From Bacteroidota bacterium (lineage in GTDB: Bacteria; Bacteroidota; Bacteroidia; Bacteroidales; F082), in NCBI GenBank assembly GCA_016715945.1, contig JADJXJ010000001.1, positions 1,054,001 to 1,118,000 on the forward strand: DNA of 64,000 nt, written 5' to 3'. Both the position numbers and the translations under genes were made by a program. The notes under the pieces were generated by a model. The model was not told where the DNA came from. It did no database searches and saw only the letters and a list, made by a program, of their open reading frames with translations. Positions 41,978-50,300 of this stretch are shown here, piece after piece (position 1 is the stretch's first letter; each line of letters starts with the position of its first letter).

Positions 41978-42274
41978 ATGAAAGTTAACATCAATTCCGT
42001 GCACTTCAAAGCTGACCAAAAGCTTGAAAACTTCATCAACACCAAGCTCGACAAGCTAGTGAGCCGCTACACCGACGTGCTTGGAGCCGAGGTGATGCTC
42101 AAAGTGGAAAAGCCGGAGTCGCCGGTAAACAAGATCGCTGAGATCAAGTTGCTCATCAAGGGCAATGATCTTTTTGCCAGCAAACAATGCGACACCTTTG
42201 AAGAGGCCATTGATCAGGGTGTTGATGCATTGAAGAAACAACTGGAAAAACACCGTGCCAAATTCATCAAGTAA
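41978..42274 (+). CDS. hpf: Short ribosome hibernation-promoting factor (HPF/RaiA family)
   Basis: A 98-residue protein that binds the 30S A/P sites in slow growth and prevents translation. It has the beta-alpha-beta-beta-beta-alpha fold pattern, opening MKVNINSVHFKADQKLENFI and ending in a basic helix. It lacks the C-terminal dimer domain of long HPF. A strong Shine-Dalgarno (AGGAGG, about 41968-41973) precedes the ATG, unusual for this phylum. A terminator follows. Confidence 0.92.
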   Translation: MKVNINSVHFKADQKLENFINTKLDKLVSRYTDVLGAEVMLKVEKPESPVNKIAEIKLLIKGNDLFASKQCDTFEEAIDQGVDALKKQLEKHRAKFIK

Positions 42275-42335
42275 TCTGATTAACTGTTCGTTGTATATTT
42301 TTTTTGATTCAACCACATTTTTTTCGCTTAAACCT

Positions 42336-42366
42336 TTTGTCAATTTAAAATATCTGTCTATTTTTG
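42336..42366 (+). promoter_or_regulatory. Promoter of the tRNA-tuf operon
   Basis: TTTG (42336-42339), 19-base spacer, TATTTTTG (42359-42366, perfect TAnnTTTG). The box overlaps the first base of the hairpin at 42366-42395. Confidence 0.65.
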
Positions 42367-42395
42367 CAGACCCTTTTGAGAGGGTCTGCTTTTTT
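42366..42395 (+). terminator. Rho-independent terminator after hpf
   Basis: GCAGACCCT (42366-42374) / AGGGTCTGC (42381-42389), six-base loop, then six T. Confidence 0.85.
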
Positions 42396-42418
42396 AAGCG
42401 AAGTTCTTTAAAAGTGCT

Positions 42419-42492
42419 GCCGGTGTAGCTCAGTTGGCCAGAGCAGCTGATTTGTAATCAGCTGGTCGGGGGTTCGAATCCCTCCACCGGCT
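42419..42492 (+). tRNA. tRNA-Thr (TGT)
   Basis: Acceptor GCCGGTG/CACCGGC, anticodon loop TTTGTAA (TGT), T loop GGTTCGAATCC. CCA not encoded. First of four tRNAs before tuf. Confidence 0.95.
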
Positions 42493-42521
42493 CAGTTCTT
42501 TAACATGATGTTTTGTTTTTT

Positions 42522-42603
42522 GGGGGAGTTCCAGAGCGGTCAAATGGGGCAGACTGTAAATCTGTTGGCACAGCCTTCGGAGGTTCGAATCCTTCCTCCC
42601 CCA
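42522..42603 (+). tRNA. tRNA-Tyr (GTA)
   Basis: Class II tRNA, 82 bases, with a long variable arm. Acceptor GGGGGAG/CTCCCCC, anticodon loop CTGTAAA (GTA). The acceptor is followed by ACCG, so CCA is not encoded. Confidence 0.95.
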
Positions 42604-42608
42604 CCGAT

Positions 42609-42681
42609 GCGGGAATAGCTCATTTGGTAGAGCGACAGCCTTCCAAGCTGTAGGTGGCGGGTTCGAGCCCCGTTTCCCGCT
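42609..42681 (+). tRNA. tRNA-Gly (TCC)
   Basis: Acceptor GCGGGAA/TTCCCGC, anticodon loop CTTCCAA (TCC), 73 bases, five bases after tRNA-Tyr. CCA not encoded. Confidence 0.95.
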
Positions 42682-42691
42682 CGAAAAAAAA

Positions 42692-42763
42692 GCCGATGTA
42701 GCTCAGTGGTAGAGCGCTTCCTTGGTAAGGAAGAGGTCACGAGTTCAATCCTCGTCATTGGCT
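42692..42763 (+). tRNA. tRNA-Thr (GGT)
   Basis: Acceptor GCCGATG/CATTGGC (one G-T pair), anticodon loop TTGGTAA (GGT), 72 bases. With the TGT tRNA at 42419 it is the second threonine acceptor in the cluster. CCA not encoded. Confidence 0.95.
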
Positions 42764-42803
42764 CTAATTATTTTTAAAAAACCTTTAATAATCAAATTTC
42801 AAT

Positions 42804-43991
42804 ATGGCTAAAGAAAAATTCACCAGGACGAAGCCACACGTTAACATCGGAACCATTGGTCACGTTGACCATGGTAAGACTACACTCACCGCCGCCATCA
42901 CCCTGTGCTTGCAGGAAAAAGGTCTGGCTGAGTTCAAGTCGTTCGACTCCATTGATGCTGCCCCCGAAGAAAAAGAAAGGGGTATCACCATCAATACCGC
43001 ACACGTAGAATACGAAACCGAGAATCGCCACTATGCACACGTGGACTGCCCCGGTCACGCCGACTACGTTAAGAACATGGTTACTGGTGCTGCCCAGATG
43101 GACGGTGCCATCATCGTAGTAGCTGCCACCGATGGTCCGATGCCTCAGACCCGCGAGCACATCCTTCTGGCCCGCCAGGTAGGTGTACCGAAGCTCGTAG
43201 TGTTCATGAACAAGGTTGACCTAGTGGACGACGAAGAGCTGCTCGACCTCGTTGAAATGGAAGTTCGCGACCTGCTCAACTTCTATGGTTTTGAAGGCGA
43301 CGACACTCCTGTAATTCGTGGTTCGGCTCTGGGTGCCCTCAATAAAGAACCCAAGTGGGTTGAAAAAGTGTATGAGCTGATGGATGCCTGCGACAACTGG
43401 ATTCCGCTTCCGGTTCGCGATCAGGACAAACCCTTCCTCATGCCTATCGAAGACGTATTCTCCATCACCGGCCGTGGTACAGTAGCCACCGGTAGGATCG
43501 AAACCGGTATCATCCGCACAGGCGACCCGGTTGAAATCATCGGTATGGGTGCCGAAAAACTGAAGTCGGTAGTAACTGGTGTGGAAATGTTCCGCAAGAT
43601 CCTCGACCAGGGTCAGGCAGGTGACAACGCTGGTTTGCTCCTCCGTGGTATTGACAAGGACGAAATCCGCCGCGGTATGGTTATCGTTGCCCCCGGCTCG
43701 GTTAAACCTCACAAGCACTTCAAAGCTGAGGTGTATATCCTGAAGAAAGAGGAAGGTGGTCGTCACACTCCTTTCCACAACAAATATCGTCCTCAGTTCT
43801 ACTTCCGTACAACTGACGTAACCGGCGAGATCATTCTGCCCGAAGGAGTAGAAATGGTAATGCCCGGCGACAACCTCACCATCGAAGTTAAGCTGATTGC
43901 CGACATCGCCATGGACAAAGGTCTCCGTTTCGCTATCCGCGAAGGTGGCCGTACGGTAGGCGCCGGCCAGGTAACCGAAATCCTCGACTAA
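42804..43991 (+). CDS. tuf: Elongation factor Tu
   Basis: GTPase that brings aminoacyl-tRNA to the ribosome. The 395 residues have P-loop GHVDHGKTTL (19-28), switch I with RGITINTAHVEYE, DCPGHADY, and the NKVD specificity motif, then domains II and III (ending GRTVGAGQVTEILD). Codon usage is strongly biased to C-ending or G/T preferred codons, as in highly expressed genes. It is read in one unit with four upstream tRNAs and the downstream tRNA-Trp and secE. Confidence 0.99.
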   Translation: MAKEKFTRTKPHVNIGTIGHVDHGKTTLTAAITLCLQEKGLAEFKSFDSIDAAPEEKERGITINTAHVEYETENRHYAHVDCPGHADYVKNMVTGAAQMDGAIIVVAATDGPMPQTREHILLARQVGVPKLVVFMNKVDLVDDEELLDLVEMEVRDLLNFYGFEGDDTPVIRGSALGALNKEPKWVEKVYELMDACDNWIPLPVRDQDKPFLMPIEDVFSITGRGTVATGRIETGIIRTGDPVEIIGMGAEKLKSVVTGVEMFRKILDQGQAGDNAGLLLRGIDKDEIRRGMVIVAPGSVKPHKHFKAEVYILKKEEGGRHTPFHNKYRPQFYFRTTDVTGEIILPEGVEMVMPGDNLTIEVKLIADIAMDKGLRFAIREGGRTVGAGQVTEILD

Positions 43992-44006
43992 ACGATAAAG
44001 AAGTGT

Positions 44007-44041
44007 TATTAAAGGTGCTCCCTACGGGGAGCCCTTTAATA
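44007..44041 (+). other. Stable UNCG-tetraloop hairpin after tuf
   Basis: TATTAAAGG-t-GCTCCC, loop TACG, GGGAGC-CCTTTAATA: 15 base pairs with one bulge and a C(UACG)G tetraloop. No T-run follows, so it looks more like a processing or stability element between tuf and tRNA-Trp than a terminator. Confidence 0.65.
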
Positions 44042-44057
44042 GTTACTCAAGGCCTTT

Positions 44058-44130
44058 ACGGGTGTAGCTCAATTGGTAGAGTAGTGGTCTCCAAAACCAT
44101 TGGTTGTGGGTTCGAGTCCTACCACCCGTG
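44058..44130 (+). tRNA. tRNA-Trp (CCA)
   Basis: Acceptor ACGGGTG/CACCCGT, anticodon loop CTCCAAA (CCA), 73 bases. Lies between tuf and secE, as in most Bacteroidota. The 3' CCA is not encoded. Confidence 0.95.
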
Positions 44131-44155
44131 CTAAATAAAGAAAATCATTGGTTAG

Positions 44156-44353
44156 ATGTCGAAATTCAGCATTGTAAATTACGTAAAGGAAAGTTACACC
44201 GAATTGATGCAAAAGGTGTCCTGGCCTACATGGAGCGAGCTCCAGAGCAGTGCTATGGTAGTGTCCATTGCTTCCCTCATAATCGCATTAGTCGTTTATC
44301 TGATGGACCTGTCATTCAGAACCGTATTAGAGAACTTCTACCGTTTGTTCTAA
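44156..44353 (+). CDS. secE: Preprotein translocase subunit SecE
   Basis: Essential clamp of the SecYEG channel. The 65-residue minimal form has an amphipathic helix (ESYTELMQKVSWPTWSELQSS, with the invariant V-x-W-P) and one membrane segment (AMVVSIASLIIALVVYLMDLSF). It is followed by nusG after 59 bases. Confidence 0.95.
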   Translation: MSKFSIVNYVKESYTELMQKVSWPTWSELQSSAMVVSIASLIIALVVYLMDLSFRTVLENFYRLF

Positions 44354-44412
44354 TACGAATCTGATCACATCACGCCGATGAAGTGTTTCCCTATGTTATT
44401 CATTGACTTGCG

Positions 44413-44961
44413 ATGAGCGAAGCTGCAGAAAAAAAGTGGTATGTCGTCAGGGCGATCAGCGGCAAAGAAAAAAAGGTAAAAGAATACCTTGAAAACGAAA
44501 TTGCCCGCCTCGGCATACAGGATTTAATCTCGCAGGTACTTATCCCCACGGAAAAGGTGTACCAAATCCGCAAGGGCAAGAAAATCAGCAAAGAACGGAA
44601 CTATTTTCCGGGCTATGTGCTGATTGAAGCGCATCTTACGGGTGAGGTGCCGCACATCATCAAGTCGATACCCAATGTGCTGGGTTTTCTGGGAACCAAA
44701 GGAGAACCTGATCCGCTCCGCCCATCCGAAGTAAAGAGGATTTTGGGCAAAGTGGATGAGTTGTCCGAAATGGGTGAAGAAGCCAATATCCCCTTCATCG
44801 TAGGCGAAACGGTTACCGTGATCGACGGACCGTTCAATAGTTTCTCGGGAGTAATCGAAGAGATCAACGAAGAGAAAAAGAAGCTGAAGGTGATGGTTAA
44901 GATTTTTGGCCGAAAGACCCCCCTGGAACTCAGTTTCATGCAGGTAGAGAAAGAACATTAG
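44413..44961 (+). CDS. nusG: Transcription termination/antitermination protein NusG
   Basis: Elongation factor that binds RNA polymerase and, via the KOW domain, Rho or ribosomal S10. The 182 residues start with the NGN domain (KKWYVVRAISGKEKKVKEYLENE), include FPGYVLIEAHL, and end in a KOW (VTVIDGPFNSFSGVIEEINEEKKKLKVMVKIFGRKTPLELSFMQVEK). Standard position before the L11 operon. Confidence 0.97.
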   Translation: MSEAAEKKWYVVRAISGKEKKVKEYLENEIARLGIQDLISQVLIPTEKVYQIRKGKKISKERNYFPGYVLIEAHLTGEVPHIIKSIPNVLGFLGTKGEPDPLRPSEVKRILGKVDELSEMGEEANIPFIVGETVTVIDGPFNSFSGVIEEINEEKKKLKVMVKIFGRKTPLELSFMQVEKEH

Positions 44962-44968
44962 GAGACAC

Positions 44969-45004
44969 AAATCCTCCTTATTTATAACCTTTTAATAAGG
45001 ATTT
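44969..45004 (+). promoter_or_regulatory. Hairpin in the rplK (L11-L1) leader
   Basis: AAATC/GATTT (44969-44973/45000-45004) and CTTATT/AATAAG (44977-44982/44994-44999) form a bulged stem five bases before the rplK ATG. It could be an L1 or L11 autoregulatory site. Inference only. Confidence 0.4.
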
Positions 45005-45009
45005 CCAAA

Positions 45010-45456
45010 ATGGCAAAAGAAGTAAGTGCATTAATTAAACTGCAGATCAAAGGAGGAGCCGCCAATCCTTCACCACCGGTAGGTCCTGCATTGGGATCGA
45101 AGGGTGTGAACATCATGGAGTTCTGCAAACAATTCAACGCCCGTACGCAGGATATGGCCGGCAAAATTGTGCCAGTCATCATCACAGTGTACAAGGACAA
45201 ATCGTTTGATTTTGTTGTCAAAGCTCCACCGGTAGCTATTCAGATCATGGAAGCAGCCAACCTGAAAAAAGGCTCAGCTGAACCCAACCGCAACAAGGTA
45301 GGTTCGATCAGCTGGGATCAGGTGCGCAGCATTGCCGAAAACAAGATGAAGGACCTCAATGCCTTCACTATTGAATCGGCCATGAGTATGGTAGCTGGCA
45401 CAGCCCGCAGCATGGGAGTGAAGATCACAGGCGACGCCCCGTTTAACAAAAACTAA
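45010..45456 (+). CDS. rplK: 50S ribosomal protein L11
   Basis: Part of the GTPase-associated centre, also needed for RelA activation on stalled ribosomes. The 148 residues show IKLQIKGGAANPSPPVGPALGSKGVNIMEFCKQFN and the C-terminal RNA-binding half ending GVKITGDAPF. First gene of the L11-L1-L10-L12-rpoBC series. Confidence 0.98.
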   Translation: MAKEVSALIKLQIKGGAANPSPPVGPALGSKGVNIMEFCKQFNARTQDMAGKIVPVIITVYKDKSFDFVVKAPPVAIQIMEAANLKKGSAEPNRNKVGSISWDQVRSIAENKMKDLNAFTIESAMSMVAGTARSMGVKITGDAPFNKN

Positions 45457-45513
45457 TCCGCCTGAGGCGGACAGGTTTTACGCATTTTGTAGAACACACA
45501 ACAAAAAAGAGCA

Positions 45514-46209
45514 ATGCCAAGAATTAGCAAAAAAAGAAAAGAAGCTCTGGCCAAGTTCGACAAAAGCAAGACTTACTCCTTGACTGAAGCAGTTGATATC
45601 GTCAAAAAAATCACTTACACCAACTTTGATGCTTCTGTTGACCTTAACGTGCGCCTGGGTGTCGATCCCCGCAAAGCCAATCAGATGGTTCGCGGCTCGG
45701 TAACCCTGCCCCACGGAACCGGACGTGTAAAGCGCGTGCTCGTGCTCTGCACACCCGACAAGGAACAGGAAGCTCTGGAAGCTGGTGCTGATTTCGTCGG
45801 TCTGGATGAATACATCCAGAAGATTAAGGACGGCTGGACAGATATCGACGTGGTGATTACCACCCCCAATGTGATGCCCAAGGTGGGTGCGTTGGGCCGG
45901 ATCCTCGGACCCCGCGGCCTGATGCCAAACCCAAAAACAGGCACCGTCACTATGGAAGTTGGTAAAGCAGTCAAAGAGGTAAAAGCCGGTAAAATCGACT
46001 TCAAGGTTGATAAATACGGTATAGTTCATGCTGCTGTCGCTAAGGTGAGCTTCGAAGACCAGAAAATCGTCGACAACGCCAAAGAGCTGCTTCAGACGAT
46101 CATCAAGCTGAAGCCTACCGCTGCCAAGGGCACCTATGTGAAGAGCGTTTATATCTCGAGCACCATGAGCCCCGGTGTGCAGGTCGATCCTAAATCAGTA
46201 ACCAACTAA
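45514..46209 (+). CDS. rplA: 50S ribosomal protein L1
   Basis: L1-stalk protein and translational repressor of the L11 operon in other bacteria. The 231 residues show FDASVDLNVRLGVDPRKANQMVRGSVTLPHGTG and the domain II block PKVGALGRILGPRGLMPNPKTGTV. A small hairpin (TCCGCC/GGCGGA, 45457-45471) lies in the spacer to rplK. Confidence 0.98.
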   Translation: MPRISKKRKEALAKFDKSKTYSLTEAVDIVKKITYTNFDASVDLNVRLGVDPRKANQMVRGSVTLPHGTGRVKRVLVLCTPDKEQEALEAGADFVGLDEYIQKIKDGWTDIDVVITTPNVMPKVGALGRILGPRGLMPNPKTGTVTMEVGKAVKEVKAGKIDFKVDKYGIVHAAVAKVSFEDQKIVDNAKELLQTIIKLKPTAAKGTYVKSVYISSTMSPGVQVDPKSVTN

Positions 46210-46231
46210 TCAACGAAAGGTAGTTATTGAT

Positions 46232-46753
46232 ATGAGAAAAGAAGATAAATTAACGATCATCGAATCGCTCACCGAACAGCTCAAGGCCAATCCCAACTTT
46301 TATCTTACCGATATTGGCGAGATGAACGCTGAGGCTACGGCAAAGCTGCGTCGTTTGTGCTTCAACCGTAATGTCAAGCTGGTAGTTGTGAAGAATACCC
46401 TTCTTCGCAAAGCCATGGAGCGTACGGGAAAAGACATGAGCGAAATCTACCCCGCCCTGAAGGGAGCCACCTCGATCATGTTTTCGGAAAGCAGCAACAC
46501 GCCTGCCAAACTGATCAAGGAGTTCCGCAAGAATTCAGAAAAGCCCCTGCTTAAGGGGGCCTACATCGAAGAGTCGGTTTATCTGGGCGACAGCATGCTG
46601 GAAACCCTGATCAACCTCAAATCGAAAAACGACCTCATCGGCGAAGTTATTGGTCTGCTTCAGTCGCCGGCACGCAATGTGCTTGGTGCGCTGCAGTCGG
46701 GTGGCCAGAAACTCTCCGGTATTGTCAAAACACTTTCGGAAAGACCCGAGTAA
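46232..46753 (+). CDS. rplJ: 50S ribosomal protein L10
   Basis: Base of the L7/L12 stalk. The 173 residues show the rRNA-binding N-domain (MRKEDKLTIIESLTEQLKANPNFYLTDIGEMNAEATAKLRRLCFNRNVKLVVVKNTLLRKAM) and the C-terminal helix that binds L12 dimers (ALQSGGQKLSGIVKTLSE). Only 22 bases separate it from rplA, so no separate L10 leader operator can be present. Confidence 0.97.
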   Translation: MRKEDKLTIIESLTEQLKANPNFYLTDIGEMNAEATAKLRRLCFNRNVKLVVVKNTLLRKAMERTGKDMSEIYPALKGATSIMFSESSNTPAKLIKEFRKNSEKPLLKGAYIEESVYLGDSMLETLINLKSKNDLIGEVIGLLQSPARNVLGALQSGGQKLSGIVKTLSERPE

Positions 46754-46803
46754 AATTATTTTAAAATCAACAATTTAGTAAACAACTTTAAAACGTTAAT
46801 AAA

Positions 46804-47190
46804 ATGGCAGATTTGAAAGCTTTTGCAGAACAACTGGTCAACCTGACGGTTAAGGAAGTCAACGAACTGGCCAAGATCCTCAAGGAAGAATACGGCATTG
46901 AGCCTGCTGCAGCCGCAGTAGCTGTTGCCGCTGCACCCGGTGCCGCCGGTGGTGCCGATGCACCCGCCGTTGAGGAAAAGACCAGCTTCGACGTAATCCT
47001 GAAGTCGGCCGGTGCCTCCAAACTCGCTGTTGTTAAGCTTGTTAAGGAACTCACCAGCCTCGGTCTGAAAGAAGCCAAAGAACTGGTTGACGCCGCTCCC
47101 AAGACCCTCAAGGAAGGTGTGAGCAAAGACGAAGCCAATGCATTGAAATCTCAGTTGGAAGAAGCCGGTGCAGAGGTTGAAATTAAATAA
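46804..47190 (+). CDS. rplL: 50S ribosomal protein L7/L12
   Basis: Acidic stalk protein that recruits translational GTPases. It has 128 residues: N-terminal dimer domain, an Ala/Gly/Pro hinge (AAAAVAVAAAPGAAGG), and a C-domain with KTSFDVILKSAGASKLAVVKLVKELTSLGLKEAKELVD. A strong hairpin follows before rpoB. Confidence 0.98.
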   Translation: MADLKAFAEQLVNLTVKEVNELAKILKEEYGIEPAAAAVAVAAAPGAAGGADAPAVEEKTSFDVILKSAGASKLAVVKLVKELTSLGLKEAKELVDAAPKTLKEGVSKDEANALKSQLEEAGAEVEIK

Positions 47191-47225
47191 GAAGGATACG
47201 ATTTCTGCAAAAACCTGAGCCAAAC

Positions 47226-47260
47226 AACCTCTATCTCAATTTCACATTGAGGTAGAGGTT
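47226..47260 (+). promoter_or_regulatory. rplL-rpoB intergenic hairpin (attenuator or processing site)
   Basis: A 15-base-pair stem (47226-47240 with 47246-47260, one G-T pair) and loop TTCAC, without an immediate T-run, in the 153-base gap between rplL and rpoB. The E. coli counterpart spacer holds an attenuator and an RNase III site. The function here is inferred. Confidence 0.6.
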
Positions 47261-47343
47261 TGCGGCATTTTTGCATAGGCGAAGAAAAAGTTCTTTTTAT
47301 TTAGATTAATCGTCTGGAATTCAGACCTAAAACCTTTACAACC

Positions 47344-50300
47344 TTGGCAGCTAATTCAACCGATCGTATCAGTTTTGCATCCACAAAATCATCGCTCGAA
47401 TATCCGGACTTTCTAGATATCCAGCTGCAGTCGTTCCAGGATTTTTTTCAGCTCGATACTAACCCCGAGAACAGAAAAAATGAAGGACTCTACCGGGTAT
47501 TTTCCGAGAATTTTCCCATTTCGGATGCACGAAACAATTTCGTATTAGAATTCCTTGATTATTTTATCGACCCGCCCCGCTACACCATCGAGGAGTGCAT
47601 TGAGCGCGGTCTGACCTACAGCGTTCCGCTGAAGGCAAAATTAAAACTTTATTGTACCGACCCTGAGCACGAAGACTTCGAAACCCAGGTGCAGGATGTG
47701 TACTTAGGCATGATTCCTTACATGACCCCTAAAGGCACATTCATTATCAATGGTGCTGAGCGCGTGATTGTATCGCAGTTGCACCGCTCTCCCGGGGTAT
47801 TTTTCGGTCAGCACAAACACGCCAACGGTACAACACTCTATTCTGCACGGATCATTCCTTTCAAAGGATCGTGGATGGAGTTTTCGACCGACATCAACAA
47901 CGTGATGTATGCCTACATCGACCGAAAGAAAAAACTGCCGGTCACTACCTTGCTCAGGGCTATTGGCTACGAAACTGACAAAGACATCCTCGAAATTTTC
48001 AACCTCGCCGAAGAGGTGAAAGTGAGCAAGGCCGGTCTCAAGCGTGTGCTGGGCCGCAAACTTGCCGCAAGGGTTGTTCGCTCGTGGATCGAAGACTTTG
48101 TGGATGAGGATACCGGTGAAGTCGTTTCAATCGAACGAAACGAGGTTATCATCGAACGTGAGACCATCCTCGAAAGCGACCACATTGATCTGATCATCGA
48201 CTCGGGCGTAAAAGCGATCCTTCTTCACCGTGAGGATTTCAATACTGCAGATTACGCCATCATTTTCAACACACTGCAAAAGGACACGGCCAACTCGGAA
48301 AAGGAAGCCGTTGAATTCATATACAGGCAGTTGCGCAACGCAGAGCCACCGGACGAAGAGACCGCCCGTGGCATCATCGACAAACTTTTCTTCTCCGATA
48401 AACGCTATGACCTCGGAGAAGTAGGTCGCTACCGTATCAACACCAAACTGGGACTCAACACCCCTGAGGACGTGAAGGTGCTGACCAAAGAGGACATCAT
48501 CTCGATCATTCGTCATCTGGTCGAGCTTGCCAACGGCCATGCCGAAGTGGACGACATTGACCACCTGAGCAACAGGCGCGTCCGCACTGTAGGCGAGCAA
48601 CTGTATGCCCAGTTTGGTGTAGGTCTGGCACGTATGGCCCGCACCATCCGCGAACGCATGAATGTGCGCGACAACGAGGTGTTTACCCCTACCGACCTGA
48701 TCAATGCCAAAACATTGTCATCGGTAATCAATTCGTTTTTCGGCACCAATCAGTTGTCGCAGTTCATGGACCAGACCAACCCTTTGTCGGAAGTGACGCA
48801 CAAGCGCAGAATCTCGGCACTGGGACCCGGCGGTTTGTCGCGCGAGCGTGCAGGCTTTGAGGTGCGCGACGTTCACTATACCCACTACGGCAGACTTTGT
48901 ACGATCGAGACACCGGAAGGGCCAAACATCGGTCTGATCTCCTCGCTGTGCGTTTATGCCAAGATCAACAAACTTGGATTTATCGAAACGCCTTACCGCG
49001 TGGTCAAGGACGGCCGTGTGGACCTCGAAGGCGAACCGGTTTACCTGAGTGCTGAAGAAGAGGAAAACAAAATCATCGCCCAGGCTACTGCTCCTCAAAA
49101 CGACAACGGAGAGTTTGTGAACGAAAGGGTGAAAGTGCGCTACATGGCCGACTATCCTATCATCGAAAAGGAGAAAGTTGACCTCATTGACGTTGCACCC
49201 AACCAGATTGCTTCGATTGCTGCTTCACTTATCCCCTTCCTCGAACACGACGACGCCAACCGTGCCCTCATGGGCTCGAACATGATGCGTCAGGCAGTTC
49301 CGTTGATGCAACCCGAAGCACCCATAGTAGGAACCGGCATCGAACGCGCTGTAGCCAAAGACTCGCGCGTGCTTATCCATGCCGAAGGCGATGGTGAAGT
49401 GGTGTATGTGGATGCCAAAAAAATCATGGTCCGTTACGAGCGCACGGAAGATGAAAAACTTCTGAGCTTCGATGCGGATGTGAAAACATACACCCTCACA
49501 AAATATGTCAGGACCAACCAGAACACCAGCATCACACTGAAGCCCATCGTACGCCGCGGACAAAAAGTGACCAAAGGTCAGGTGCTTTGCGAAGGCTACG
49601 GCACACAAAACGGCGAGCTCGCCATCGGACGTAACCTGATGGTGGCTTTCATGCCCTGGAAAGGATACAACTTTGAAGACGCCATCGTAGTTTCGGAAAG
49701 GATTGTCAAGGAAGACATCTTCACTTCCGTTCACATTGAGGAATTTTCGCTTGAAGTTCGCGACACCAAACGTGGTATAGAAGAGCTTACCAACGACATT
49801 CCCAACGTGAGTGCCGAAGCTACCAAAGACCTCGACGAAAACGGTCTGATCCGTATCGGCGCCGAGGTCAACGAAGGCGATATCCTTATTGGTAAAATTA
49901 CCCCGAAAGGTGAAACCGATCCCACACCTGAGGAAAAACTGCTTCGGGCCATCTTTGGCGACAAAGCAGGCGACGTGAAGAACGCCTCCCTCAAGGCACC
50001 ACCGTCGATGAAGGGTGTGGTGATTGACAAAAAACTCTTTTCGAGGGTTATCAAAGACCGTAAATCGCGCAGCCGCGACAGGGATGTGCTTGCAGAAATC
50101 GAGCATGAGTTCAATCAGCAGGCTAATGAACTGAAAAACAGGCTTGTAGATAAGCTCACTGTGCTGCTTAACGGCAAGACTTCGAACAATGTGACCAACA
50201 ACTTCAAAGAACTGGTGATTCCGAAGAAGACCAAGTTCACCCAAAAGTTGTTGCAGTCAATCGATTTCCACAACATCAATCCGAACGGCTGGACCACCGA

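Noticed and set aside
42366..42395. tRNA-tuf leader attenuator
   Set aside because: A transcript from the overlapping promoter would start within the left arm, so the hairpin can only act on read-through from hpf.
42540..42758. 72-codon minus-strand frame across the tRNA cluster
   Set aside because: It overlaps three tRNAs on the other strand; spurious frame of the kind often mis-annotated over tRNAs.
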